NCBI GenBank assembly: GCA_907165065.1
Contig: OU015528.1
Location: 30,154,515-30,218,514 of the forward strand
DNA length: 64,000 bases
Source of the DNA: Caprimulgus europaeus
Taxonomy: Eukaryota > Chordata > Aves > Caprimulgiformes > Caprimulgidae
Direction: 5' to 3'
Shown: in pieces, positions 22,123 through 34,500 of the stretch
How the letters are laid out: the number at the start of each line of letters is the position of its first letter
Position numbering within the stretch: the first letter of the stretch is position 1
Position numbers and translations under genes: made by a program
The notes under the pieces: model-generated
Databases searched by the model: none
Told to the model about the DNA's origin: nothing
The model's input: the letters and a program-made list of their open reading frames with translations, nothing else

Positions 22123-25100
22123 ATGTCTCTCAGCTGAGGAGAAAGTCTGCAAGCAGAAGGGGAAGCAATTACTAACTCTGTATCATCTATACCTATTAAA
22201 AGCAAATACAAAGAACATCCCTTCTGCCAACTCAGATGTAAGTTTCTCAGTGATATGAAATACAAAGTTTAGGACTGCTCATACAGAGATGGTTTCCTTG
22301 GGCGATTTGCTGAGTAAGAGGAAGAGGTATTTGGATCCTATTTGAGTTCTGCTCCCAACATTCCAATGAGGAAACAGCAGCTTCCACAAACCCTAATATA
22401 ACTCAGCTGTAAGTGAACAGGCCAATAAAAGTTACACAGCATTGCTACTCTATAGTTGCATTTGCCAAATCAAATAAAACATACTAGTCCTGTTGACTAA
22501 TTTTGCTCAGTGAATGTAGTGTCTAAATAGTATATTTATTTGGTGAGACTGATGTCCTGAACAACTTAGCTATGTATGACATGGATCCTAAATACAACTA
22601 GTAGAGCTGAGACCTAGACTCAGACACATTTTACAAAAGTGTACTAGGAGTGTTGATAACAGCAGTTTGATTTTCAGATCTTTTACTTCAAAAAATTCTA
22701 TGCCACCAATGAGTTTCTGGCCTCTGACACTATGTGAATATTTTCAGGTTTTACTGTAAAATAAAATAATTTATACACTAATATTTTTTGCTTTCCAAAT
22801 TGTCAATGAAAAAGACATTGTGGACATTTTAGATTAATGAACTACAGTTGGGCAATAAAGTCAATGGATCGGTTTTGATCAAGCATAATAAAAATACTCA
22901 GATTTCTGATGCTTATTACACATAATAATCACAATCAGTGATGGGATAGAGAAAACAGAGCTTCATAAATATCCTGAACTATTGAATTAACTTATTTTCA
23001 CACAGTTGGAGGAAATTAGATATACATGTTGATTTTTGGTATAGGAAATAATGCCTTAGAAGTCATCGTCAGGAAATGTAACCTTAGACATTTCTGTAAT
23101 ATTTTTCAGATAAGATGGTAAAGATTAAGTGATAAATAAAAAGAAAAAATGTTGAACTACTTACTATGAGAAATATTGGGTTATCCCTTGCCTAAAATCT
23201 TTGGATTTCTGTTTTGTTAATGTCATACTCAGTCTGACATTGTCATTTAGAAAGCTCATTTTTATAATGTAAATTGCTCCTTTAATATCAAGCATGACGA
23301 ATTATAATGTCCCCATTTTCTCAGTAGCATTTGACAATATTATTAGAATTTCACAGCCATTGTATTCTGTCCTTGAAATAAAAAGCCCACATAGACATAC
23401 CAACTTATTTAACCAATAAAAATTTTCCCAAAACTTCTGTGAACAAATATGCCATTAAAAGTAAAAGGAAACAAACCAGATTTAAGATTTAAATTTCCAT
23501 ACTCCATTCCAGAACAAACGTATAAAGTAATCCAATGTGACTCTACACCAGTAGGAGACAAAAGCCAAAGAACTCATGGCAAAGAGGAAGAAATTGTGCA
23601 GAGCTGTGAATGTATGTAAAAACGATGAATCACAGCTAAGACAAAGGCAGGAGTATGGAAAACCTATACTGCATGAATACAAAAGATGAACGTAACAAGT
23701 AGCTGTAGGATACTAATAAGGAGGTGATAGAGGATTTCAAATACATTCTAAAAAAAACAGAGTCCCATGATTTTAAAAAAAGCAAATACTGCAAAAGTCA
23801 CTGGCAGGCGGCTACGAATTAAAATCTTCAATAGATGTGGGTTGCCTTGGAGTGCAAGAAAACAAAGTAATTTGGTTCCTAACAATGGATTTAAGTTCTT
23901 AGTGGAAGATACAGAAAACCACTAGAAAGGAAACAATCTAGAGGTGATTCCAGCACATTATGAAGACATTTTGAAATAAGATAGTAATAGAAGAGCCATA
24001 CTATTTTTTGACATGAGTCCTCACCTAGTCAGTATCAAGAAAAGTGCAGTTTGTGTGTCTGAGTATTGGATAATGTCTTGAGAGCAGGAGCTGTGTTAAC
24101 AATGATGAAGAACATGTTTACAAAGGAAGGCTCCAAATGTCCTGAAGGGGAAAAAAATTGTCAACTTCTTTGAAACCCTACTGTAACTCTGTTGGTAAAG
24201 CTGGTCCTGGCTTTCTATGATCTTGGCTCCAACAAAATATGACATTCAAGCCCATCAGATATTTGTATCCCCCATACCAAAGTGTGGCTGAGCTGGTTAG
24301 AAGCACAGCCATTTAGTAATGGTTTTGTCAATACCTAGTACATGTTGGCTGCTAATTTTATAATTAGATTGTTTATCATATCTTCTTAGATCATGGCATG
24401 GTTTTGTTAGTTAATACTGGAGCAAGGAACTAAGGCCCCTAGAAATAAACAGCCATAGGAATCTACTGATGACCGTGCTGCCAAAGGGAAACAAGATTTC
24501 AGACTGGCTGAACAAGTTTCACATCCCACTTAATGATCCATTCAGTAGTTCCAGGGCTTGGCTCTCAGCTGGAACAGCAAGTGTTCAGACCTGGAATTTC
24601 CTATGCTCCAGCCAGCTGTGAGCACATCCACGTGCCGGTGTGAGGAGACAGACAAGCTCACCCACCATGCCCTGGGAGCAGGCTCCAGAAAGAGGCTCCC
24701 ATTTGTGAATACAACTTCTAGAAATGCTCCCAAAATACCAGTATGGACTATGAATGGCCACATGTATGCATCCTAGGATATGGGTGTGCCTGCCTGCTTG
24801 CACATGACCCACGATGTAGGTACACACTAAGTGTAGCTCTGCTTTATTGGGAAGATACATTCACACGTAGAGGTGAGCTGTATAGTCATTTTACTATGAA
24901 GGAAAGCATTTGTCTCTTTACAACTGGATTTATTTGGCTGTCTTCCAAATTCCCTGAGAAGTATGTTCATTCTATTTATCTGTTTTGACTCAACCTGAGT
25001 AACAAACTTTATTTCAGACTGCTGCTTACAAACACTGCCACACAGGCAGCTACAAATACCCATATCAAAAGCAAAGTCTTCAGAATGAAATAAGAGGTCT

Positions 25101-26919
25101 ATAATCTTCATAAAGTAACAAAGATGAGCACAAAATATAAGGTAAATCAAGGCCTCTATACCAAACAGTTCTTCATCAAGATGTCTTCCATAAGAAGTCT
25201 CTAATCCTTATGGTTTACAGAAAGAACTGCCTGTAAAATAACGGGGTGGTCACACGTCAGTTAGTTATCCTTCCAAACAGTTGTGCTGGAGGCGCTCAGA
25301 AGTACATGGCCACACTGAGTTTTCTAGGTTGGTCTGTTTGCTACAAATTAAGTTGGTCCTGCTGGCAGTGTAGCCATGGCAGTGTGAGAAAAGAATAATA
25401 TCTATGTAGTGCACTGGCCTCCATCCTACTTATGTGAGCATAGTGAGTGTAACTATTTTTATAATTATTTTCTGCATTTTATAGATATGACTGCCATGTT
25501 TGCTACATAGACAGAGACCACCACTAACACAAAGGACCTAACATTAATTCAGTAGATGGAAACTCTCCTGTAGTAATAGTATCACTTGGCAGCCCCAGGG
25601 CTGCAATCTGGAACTATTATCTCAAATAAGATAATTCCTCAGAGCCTGGGGAAACAATCCAGTGGCTTCTCGTCTCTGCTGCAGCAGCCAAAAGAATTAT
25701 TTTTACACAAGGGAACACACTTCTCCTCTCTGGTGTTGCTTTGTGATTAGTAGATTGTCTGAGTGTACTAGATATCTGGAAATGTTTCCATAATTTTCAC
25801 ACAAGCTGAAGAAGAAAGAAAAATGAAATTATTAGAAAGACGTAGGGAGGTTTTTGGCAAATAGATGAGAAAGCAGCAAAACAAACAGACTGCAGCACAG
25901 ATGCTATGTCTGACATTCTTGACGGGCATTTTTACATTATGCATCTTGCAGTCAGAACAAGATACTCAGGAAAAGGCTCCTCTCAAGAGTGCAGCTCATC
26001 CACTGTCCACTGCAAGTGCTCTGGATCAAATAACACTGCCTAGAATCAGAATTATTTTGCTTCAACACATCTATGCCTTTATTTCTAAACCAAAATTCCT
26101 AATAATGGACATGAAGATTGCAGTAAATTCTGATCAGAAGCGCAACATTGCTGAAGTTTCTTTATTATCTGACTGTGACCTCAGGCTGAGCTAATTGTTA
26201 AGATGGTAGCAGGTACAGTCAGCATGAGGTTTTTCAATGTAAACAACTGTCGAGTAAAATCTCCACCATGGTTTGGGTATTTCCTACACTTAGTAGAAAT
26301 AAAAACCATAATTAATGCAGTGTGTTACCTAACATCCAGGGAAAAATCACAGGTGCTGCCTGAGTAGGTAGTAATTCCGTTATCTAACAAACACTGTTTA
26401 CTATGTCAAGGGAATGAAAAACAGATCAGTTTAACACACAGAGTAAGGTTTGTTTCCAGGCCAGCCTTCCTCTGCATGCTGGAAAAGTTATTTAATCTGT
26501 CCTGACTCATGCCCAGTTTCAAGTATGAACGGTTTGGGAGCTGCTAAGATTTTGTGAGTATCATCCATTTGTATGTCTGTTGCTACACTGCTAGCTCTAA
26601 GACTGCAATAAATTAATTCAAGCAGTGGACAGCAGTTCTTTCTCAGAAGACATTAACAGGTTGAGCTGAATCAATTACCAGCACTCGAAAGGGCAGCGCA
26701 AAGAACCCACCACTGCTTTGAGAATGTGTTTGGGCAAGATTCAAGCAGGAAAAATCAGAAAAACAGCTTTGCTGGCTGGTTACACAAGAGTCATGGAAGC
26801 ATCTAAGCCTCTGCTCGGGAGATCTGTGTGTAGGCCATGAAGTGACTGTACTGTAACTCAATACAGAATCATTGCTGAGTATCTAACACACGTCATAGGC
26901 CTGACATTTTGGCCATTGC

Positions 26920-26995
26920 TACTTAACATTTTTTGTCAGTGACCTTAAAGATAATGTGACATAATTATGGACAGTTTGCTAATGACAGAGGATGA
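26920..26995 (+). repeat. Ancient CR1 LINE fragment (reverse-transcriptase region)
   Basis: The order AACATTTTTTGTCAGTGACC, then AGTTTGCTAATGACA matches the CR1 block reading 'aacatcttcatcagtgacct ... agcaagtttgctgatgaca', which encodes part of the reverse transcriptase. It is short and degraded, with no open frame. Confidence 0.55.
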
Positions 26996-27046
26996 TTGTC
27001 TAACAGACAGCAGCTGGGACAGGTTTTTTAGTTAACTAAACAAAAT

Positions 27047-27091
27047 AAAATGTGTACTAACTGCAGATATACAAACAAAATGTGTACTAAC
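27047..27091. repeat. 15 bp direct repeat, 30 bp period
   Basis: AAAATGTGTACTAAC is found at 27047-27061 and 27077-27091. Its significance is unknown. Confidence 0.7.
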
Positions 27092-30091
27092 ATGTAAATA
27101 TATGCTCACACCTATGCAGAAATGAACACAGGCTAAATTAGTGAGGAGTTCACACTGAAAAACAAAAGTTTTTCAATCTGCTGGTAGATCTAACTTCCTT
27201 ATACCGGCACATCCTGAAGGAACAAGGGCTTTGCTTCTATTCCATTAAAACAGAATACCAGCTACTAGAAGAAAAGTTATTACTTCTGCTTTTAACCCAT
27301 TTGTGGACACAACAGAAACACTCTCTTGCCCCGATTCTTGTGTCCATAATTTAAGGACCTTTCGAATTCTTCACGTAGTGAAGTGTACGTGTTGGAGTTC
27401 TTTATGCTTACATAGACCAATAAAATGCAGAGGTTTTAATAAAGGACTACAGGTATTTATCTATCTCTCACTCTCTTAATTTGAAATTTAACTTTGCCTT
27501 TTGATATCACTATCTATGTTCCATCCACTGAGGCAAAATTTTCACCATCATGACTCCCAACTCTGCAGTATAAAAAACCACCAGAGATGTCTGCAAACAC
27601 CTTTACTTGGCCATACAATTGATGATATTTCATATCCTGGGGTTTCTTTAGTACTGTTACTATGTACAGAATCAGAATAGTTACAGGAGTATACAGGAAT
27701 GTTGGTAAAGGGAACTCAGAGGAAAAGCCATGATTCTTCCCATCACCATGAAACCAATTAATTTGCCACAGTGAAATCTGATAGTTTTGGTTCTGTATAA
27801 CACAGTGACAAAGCCTGCATCTGCACACATCTATCAGGACGGACTATAACTAGGAATAAACACCTGAAATTACTACAGCCAAGTGCTATCCCGAGTTTAA
27901 TTGAATCAAAAGGCCTGATGTGAATCATTCGGAATGAACATGAACACTGGTTCCAACAGGTAATTTAGTGAATCACAATAGGTCTCATGAGCATTTTTGT
28001 TGGTAATTAGGGCCATAAAGCTACAGGGAATGGTTTCAATCTCTCACTGCCCATCACAAAATAACATATAATTCAATAACAAAGCAAACAACCATACAAT
28101 AATTGCAGCACAATACAAAGTTGGCTTAACAGCTAGCTACAATTTTTAGCTAGCTGGTCAAACATGTGCTCTCAGAGATGTACACGTATGCTGCTCCACT
28201 TTCTGACTCAAAAACAACTGGAATTGAAACCAAAGCATTTAAAACATACCAAAAACAGGCAAGCACTTTTACTCAGAGTTAGGAATACGTGTAATAGTAT
28301 CTATGGCAATGAAATGCGATGACAGTAAGTCACAGTCACAATCACATCAGTGTCACTCAAAAGTACCCAGGCTATTTTAAATAGTTTAACTGCTCTTGTT
28401 TAGCTTAACTAGTAAACCTGCATTTACAAAAGGTGTACAGCAGAACAGTGAGGAAGATTATCTTCTGTTTAAGAGATGTCTCTGAGATTCAGGCATGTGT
28501 ATGGTTCACAATTCTCATATTCAGCAGATCTAAAAGTTTTCAGTTCTGCAACCACTTGTAAGATTCATTTCCAAACACACAAGCAATCTTGCTGTATTTG
28601 GCTGGCAATGCTCAGCAGACTGAGTGCCAAAGCTGGTAATGGAAAAGATATGTACGATAAATACAAATGATAAAAAGTGCAGGATGCAAATAGAACAAAT
28701 GCATACTTGGTTCTAAGTATAAGAAGACTTTAAACTAAGTCACTGAGATTTAAGTATCAAAGACAGAATGGCCTTCAGAGAAGATGGAGACTGCACTTAA
28801 CCTAAAAAACCCCTTTAATTAATAAACATAAATAATCCGCTTTTTCTGAAGAAAGCATCATTTTACACAAAAAGTATAAATTACAACACAAAGAATACAT
28901 AAAATATTTCTTCCTAAGAGGTGTAATAGTTTATATTCCAAAATATTTATCACTACTGTTCTTAAATTGTTGCCCCTCGTCCAAACTGAAAGTTTACAGT
29001 TGCCTTGTTTGGTTAAACAAACCAGTAAGATATGCAGGAAATTAGTGTGCATATACAATCTCATACATACCAATTTACTTGTTTTAAATGTGATTAATTT
29101 CAGTTCTTCTTACTTGTCTCATCATTGTCAAGAGGGAAATACGGCCATATGACATTTTTCTTTATCTTCCTCATTTTAATTACAGGGATAATAATGACAG
29201 CGTGATGCTTTAACTCAAGATGTCACATTCAGACACATTCTACCTAAAATACTTGCTCCTTTTTCATAAGAAAGGCAGTGATATAGAACAGTTTAATGAC
29301 ACTCATTTCACAAGAAATGTCAATTGTTTCAGTTTAGGCAGATAGATTCAGAGAGTACCAATATACCCACAGCTCACCATCTACAGCAAATAAGTGGAAA
29401 AGTCCAAACAACAAAAATGAAGTAAATCATTAAAGCTTACCTAGGAAATACCTATGCATAGTTAAAAATTAATTGAGTTATCCTCCTAGCAAATCAACCA
29501 TGTTTCTTAGGAAGTTATTTTGACTGGTCTGTGAATTGCCATTAGGATTGAAGCCCAGAACAGAAGCACTTAGGTGGGAAAATCCTTAGGAAAATGCTTA
29601 TTGGTTAAGCACAGAAATAGTTCTACTGAAGACAAGTGTCTTTGTTTTGTTTAAGTAAGGATATAAAAATCAAAGCTTTTGAGAATACACAGACCAATGC
29701 ATTTTGAAAGTGTAACAATGTTACAGAATCATGGAATTGATTTTACTGAACACAGGGATGAAATCCTAATTCCTTGTCTGAAGGCACATAAAGTTTGACC
29801 ACCTAATTAAATTGTGCCAGTATTACATGCAGTTTTAAAAACTCACATCCATTTAACCAGTTCTGTCAAGTTAACAGACAGTAATTTGATGATGTAAAAA
29901 TTAAAATCTTAAAAAAAAAAACTTAGAGAGCAACTTTGCACTTTTTGCCTCATAAAAAAATTGTTCAAATTTATGATAAATTCTTTTTCCTTTTTCATTA
30001 CAAGACACACATAGAAAAAAAAAGATAAAAAGAAATCTCAGAACATTCTCTGAATAAGACTGAAGACTTTCAGGAAAGTCTGAAGAAAAAA

Positions 30092-30180
30092 CATTATTTA
30101 AAATAAAAATATTTATTTAAATTTTTATTTAAATTATTTATTTAAATTATTTACTTTGTTTGAAATAAAAATATTTGAAA
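30092..30180. repeat. A/T-rich low-complexity tract
   Basis: Repeated TATTTAAA/TTTATTTAAAT units, partly self-complementary, just upstream of the MON2 CpG island. Confidence 0.7.
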
Positions 30181-31256
30181 TAGTAAGGCAGTAAAAATTT
30201 ATTCTCTGTTCTGATTCTTCATTTGTTTTGTTGGGTTTTTTTTGTTTGTTTGGTTTGTTTTTTTCCCCCCAAGATTCCCAAGTTTAAAAACTACAAACTC
30301 GAGAAACACAAGAATGTTTTCCAACTCCCTGGGTTTATGGAAGGGCAACAGAACCATGCTGCATTACAGGTAGGCACCCACCGCTGTACAGGATTTACAG
30401 CAACCAGAATATGGAAAAATATTTATTGCGGAGACCAAAACCTTCATGAGATGTTAACTGTTCGATGACGAATGCTGTCCCACAGAAGGAAGCTCCCAGG
30501 CAGTGTTCAGGCAACAGACTGAGGGGCTCATGCCTGTTGTTCGGGTGCCTGCTTTTGAAAAGGGTGACAAATAGCTGGTTGGAAGGCTTTCGGATTTCAG
30601 AGGGACACTGCTGAGCAGCTGCTGGTGACAAGGCAGGTACCCGGGACCCGACTGCCCCCCTGGTTTTTGCCCTGCCTGTGTTTCATCTTCGACTTCCCAA
30701 GGCAGGATTTGCTCTGGCTTCGCCTAGGGGAAACCTCGAATTGCTGCGGACGCACACGGGTCGCCAACGGCACAAACCTTCCCTCCTGCAGAAGAAAGCG
30801 AGTAACTTCACGATTCACAAGGAAAACACAGCCGTCTGCCTCGCTTTTTGATCTTTTTACGCCGCGCTGAGCCCCGCCGTCCCCGTGAGAGCCGCACTCG
30901 GCGGCAGGGGACCCCTCCCGCCGCTTGGCAAGGGCGGTGGTCGCTGGAGACCACCCGCCGGTGACCCGCGGAGAGGCCAAGGCTCTTCACCACAGCCCTG
31001 GCCAGCTAATCTTCGCCAACGCCGCAGTCTGTCCCCTCCCCGTCCCCCTCGGCCCGGGCCCCGGCACCGCCTCCTGCCCCGTGATGGCTGCTCGGTGCGG
31101 TGTCAGTGGCACAGCGCGGAAGCGGCACTCCAGCCCACCTCGGGCCCAGGGCCCGCCCCGCGGCGCGCCGCCGCTCTCCCCGCCCCCGGGCCGTGTGTGC
31201 GGAAGCGGCCTGACGCGCGGCGCTGGCGGCGCCCGGGATTGTGGGAGCGGGGGGGC

Positions 31257-31275
31257 CGCGGCGGCGGCGGCGGCG
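31257..31275 (+). repeat. MON2: Short GCG/CGG triplet repeat in MON2 5' UTR
   Basis: About six tandem GCG units, roughly 130 bases upstream of the start codon. Short and interspersed with other GC-rich sequence. Confidence 0.6.
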
Positions 31276-31404
31276 TGGGGGAGGGGAAGGGAAGGGGCCG
31301 AGGCTGACGGGTTCCGGTGTCGGGGCGCAGACGTGTCGCCCGGGGCCGCGGAGCGAGAGGCGCTGCCCCTGCCCGCTCGGAACAGCGCCCGGCCCGGCGG
31401 CGCC

Positions 31405-31515
31405 ATGTCCGGGACCAGCAGCCCCGAAGCCGTGAAGAAGCTGCTGGAAAACATGCAGGGAGACCTGCGGGGCCTGAGCCTGGAGTGCCGGAAAAAATTT
31501 CCCCCCGTCAAGGAG
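31405..31515 (+). CDS. MON2: MON2 exon 1 coding part (residues 1-37)
   Basis: ATG at 31405 in the CpG island and donor GTGAGG. It reads [20 protein letters not shown] to KKFPPVKE, 37 codons, phase 0. It differs from human at only a few positions from memory (for example Gly for Ser after MQ). Confidence 0.96.
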
Positions 31516-34500
31516 GTGAGGGGCGAGCTGAGCCGAGCCGGCCCGGCTGACGGCGCCGCTCCGGAGGGGCCCGGCCGGAGTGGAGGCTGCCCGGCGTGCC
31601 CGTGCCCCGTGCTCCCAGCGCGGTGCCGCTGCCGGTGAGGTCCGTCCTCCATGGCCGCGGGTTGCCGAGCGCTGTCTGTGCCGAGACGTGGCTCTGCCTG
31701 TCGTGTTTGTCTGCGGGTTTTTGCGTTTATTGCGTTGTCGAGGCAGGGGACGTGGCCGGTCCGGTTTACTTCAGGGCGTGGGGCTGGGGAGGTGGATCAT
31801 CTGCTGACAGGGGCGAAAGGGGCGCCGTCCCGCTTCGCCCCCAGCGTCCGCCCCGAGGAGAAAGACAAAGTTCGGCTTGGCCGCTTCGGCATCTCCTCAC
31901 GGGTCCCGCCCGAGGCGGGCTCGGTGCTGAGGGTTGGGGCGCACCGGCGGCCGGCACTGACGAGTGCGGGACGGGCGGCGCTTCGGTCGCGGCCGGGCGG
32001 TGGGCGAGGAGGGGCGGCCCTGCCGCCGAGGGCCGTGCTCTGCCCCCGCCGGGGTATGGCCGCTCCTCCGGCTGCGCGGGGCCCCGCCGATCCCCGTTCG
32101 GGTCGGTGTCTGACCCGTGTGAGGAAGGCGAACGCTTTCTGAAGTGCGGCTCCCGAGTCGGCGTGCGCTGTTTCTGGCTGTTGCACATCTGTGTCTGCCT
32201 GTATTCCCTGCGTGGTGGCAGCTGGCGTGCTCTGTGATTCTGGGGTTATGTGGCTTTCCAATGGTGAGGTTACAACCGAGGAAGCTTGGGAGACAGAGAG
32301 GTTTAGTTTATGTTTTTCTTCTCTTTTAAAAAGAAATCCATTAATAAGCTCATGCCGGTAGGTCTGTATGTTTTATTTTTCAGACCTCAGTTTACTCTGC
32401 ATGCAGTTTGAGACTTCAGTAATCTTGATGAACAGGATTACTTTAATTGAAGGGCAAACAGAATTTTTCTCTTTGTTTTAAAGTATACATTTTAACCGTG
32501 TGTTTCTCTGATGTGCTTACACAAGCAGCTTAACTTTTTGCCTGTCAGTAGTTTATCATTTGCCATTTTAAAAAATATTTTTTCTATGCAGTAGTGGGAG
32601 GAAAAATACTAATACATGAACGCAGATTAAGCTGCAGAACCAGAAGGGTACCGGGGAAATATGGTAAAGAGTCTGTCAGTTTGGAAGAAAGGAATTACAT
32701 ATGTAATGTGACTTTAGCTCCAATTAAATTATAGCATCTTTGAAGTTGAATGAAGCACTGTAGGCTTCAACAGATGAATTGAAACTAGTGACTGTGCTTG
32801 TTTTGAAAGGCATGAAGCGTCACGCTGTAGCAAAGTGTGTTATATACAATTATAGGTTGCAGAGGAATGGCAGTGTGTTTGAGAAACTGTGGTTGCAGAA
32901 AAACAAGAGAAAGTTGTGATCAGTTCTGAGAAATTGTGTGTGGTCACATGTAAATAAGAAAAAGTTGTGGTCAGTGGAGAAGAAATCTCTGTGTGTGTTT
33001 TGGAGGGAGGCAAGAGTGCTGCTTCCACTTTCTCCTGTGTATTACTGTGTGATTCTGAGTAAGTTGTTTGGTCTCTGAACAAGTCTCCCCACTGTGTTAA
33101 TGTTTATTTTCTTCAAGAACTACAAAGGAGATGTGTGATATGATTTTTAAGCTAGTATTTTTAGTAATGATTCATTATATTTGCTATGCTGAAGATTAGA
33201 GTAACTACTGGATGTGCAGTTCTTGATACTTGTTCAGCGTGTTTATCATATTCATGTGTAAGCATGACTATTGTGTTGTTCCCTTTTGCATCTCAACAAT
33301 TTGCATAGCTTAGTTAAAAACACTTAACAAAGTTTTTCATAGTTGTCTGGAGTTTGGGTAGATTTATAGAATAATACTGGAAGGTGTTTATAAAGAGATG
33401 GGACTCTGCTATGAGTTGTGGGCTCTTACAGAGAGGTCTGGGGTGAGGGCAGTCCTACAGTATGATACAGTTACAGGAAATGATCTTACTTCCTCACTTC
33501 TGGAAGCCATTTCTTTTTTGTTCTAGTTTTAAAGGAAACACGTGCCCTTTTCTGTCAAATCTCAACTGTTAAACAGGTATTTTAATTGCATGCATTTGAT
33601 CTGATAATGATTAGATTTGGCTAGAGTGCTCAGAGGAATGGCATGTTCTTCTTACCAATTTAGAACAGCACCAGCTTTTTAAGCCATGTTTAAGCACAGG
33701 CTTTTTAAAACAAATTCCTACAACTTATAGTCTCACTTTTTTACTTGTAGTGTAACTAGACTATCCTCATTGCTACCACATTAGTATAATTTGTGAGTTT
33801 GTCTTGCAGCTGGTGTGTATGCTTCTATGTCACTTAATAAATTTATTGTACTATGATAAAGCTATTGAAAAACTCTTAGTCCAAGATGAATAGTTATAAG
33901 CTGTATCATAGTTGTTAGATTTGATAGATACTTCATGGAAGTAAATGGCTTCTAATAATCTTTCCAATTTTTGACATAATCTAAAATTTTGCTCACAGCT
34001 ATCTGTTGTCATCAGCCATTTCTAAAAGTATTGTCTATTCTTTTTTAAATTTTTATATTAATACTGCTAAAATTTTGCAAAATTAATTTAATTGATAGGT
34101 TTGCTGCTGATAAAAGTAGTGTACTTCTCAATTCTACTTGTAGCTCAAATGATTGAGCAAATCCTTTTTTAATCAATACTGTAAGGGTCTAGAAGGTGGT
34201 ATGTTTAGAAAAATAGAGCCTGTTTTTTTAAAAAAAATATAATAGGGTTTTAGTTTTCACTTTTTCAAGATCCTTCTAATGCATATGTTATTACAAACTA
34301 CAGACATATCTGTTAGGTAGAGAGACCAAAACAATATTAAATGATTCTTTGAACAGGTCGGTAGATGACACAGCTGAGGACATTTATTGGATTTCCCCCC
34401 TAGGGAGGTGGGGGTGTGGATGCAGCAGAAAAGGGGACAGTCGGCTGTGGGATCCTACAAACTGTGAGATTTAGACCTTCTCCTCAGTTAGGAGCTGCAA

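Larger units (their letters stand above)
21843..30600. other. Intergenic sequence, USP15 to MON2, part 2
   Basis: 8.8 kb of AT-rich sequence without a credible gene, tRNA or other RNA gene. It contains small tandem duplications (22090-22122 and 27047-27091), one ancient CR1 scrap (26920-26995) and an A/T low-complexity run (30092-30180). Open frames are scattered on both strands with no family resemblance. Confidence 0.75.
30620..32250 (+). promoter_or_regulatory. MON2: MON2 CpG-island promoter region
   Basis: Base composition switches from AT-rich to strongly GC-rich with dense CpG between about 30.6 and 32.25 kb, centred on the MON2 start codon at 31405. There is no TATA box near a plausible start. 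GC boxes (CCCCGCCCCC near 31178) and two copies of GCGGAAGCGGC (31116-31126 and 31199-31209) containing an ETS-type GGAAG core are visible. The layout fits a broad housekeeping promoter. The transcription start site is not determined. The overlapping long open frames here follow from GC richness (few stop codons). Confidence 0.85.

Noticed and set aside
30925..31404. In-frame N-terminal extension of MON2
   Set aside because: The frame is open upstream of 31405, but the extension is Pro/Gly/Ala/Arg-rich 5' UTR-type sequence, and the known family start is [10 protein letters not shown] at 31405.
30597..32261. Long overlapping open frames on both strands, including a minus-strand frame of 221 codons (30987-31652)
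   Set aside because: They lie in the CpG island, where GC richness removes stop codons. They have no family resemblance and low-complexity Pro/Gly/Arg/Ala composition. Only the 31405-31515 part is supported by MON2 homology and a splice donor.
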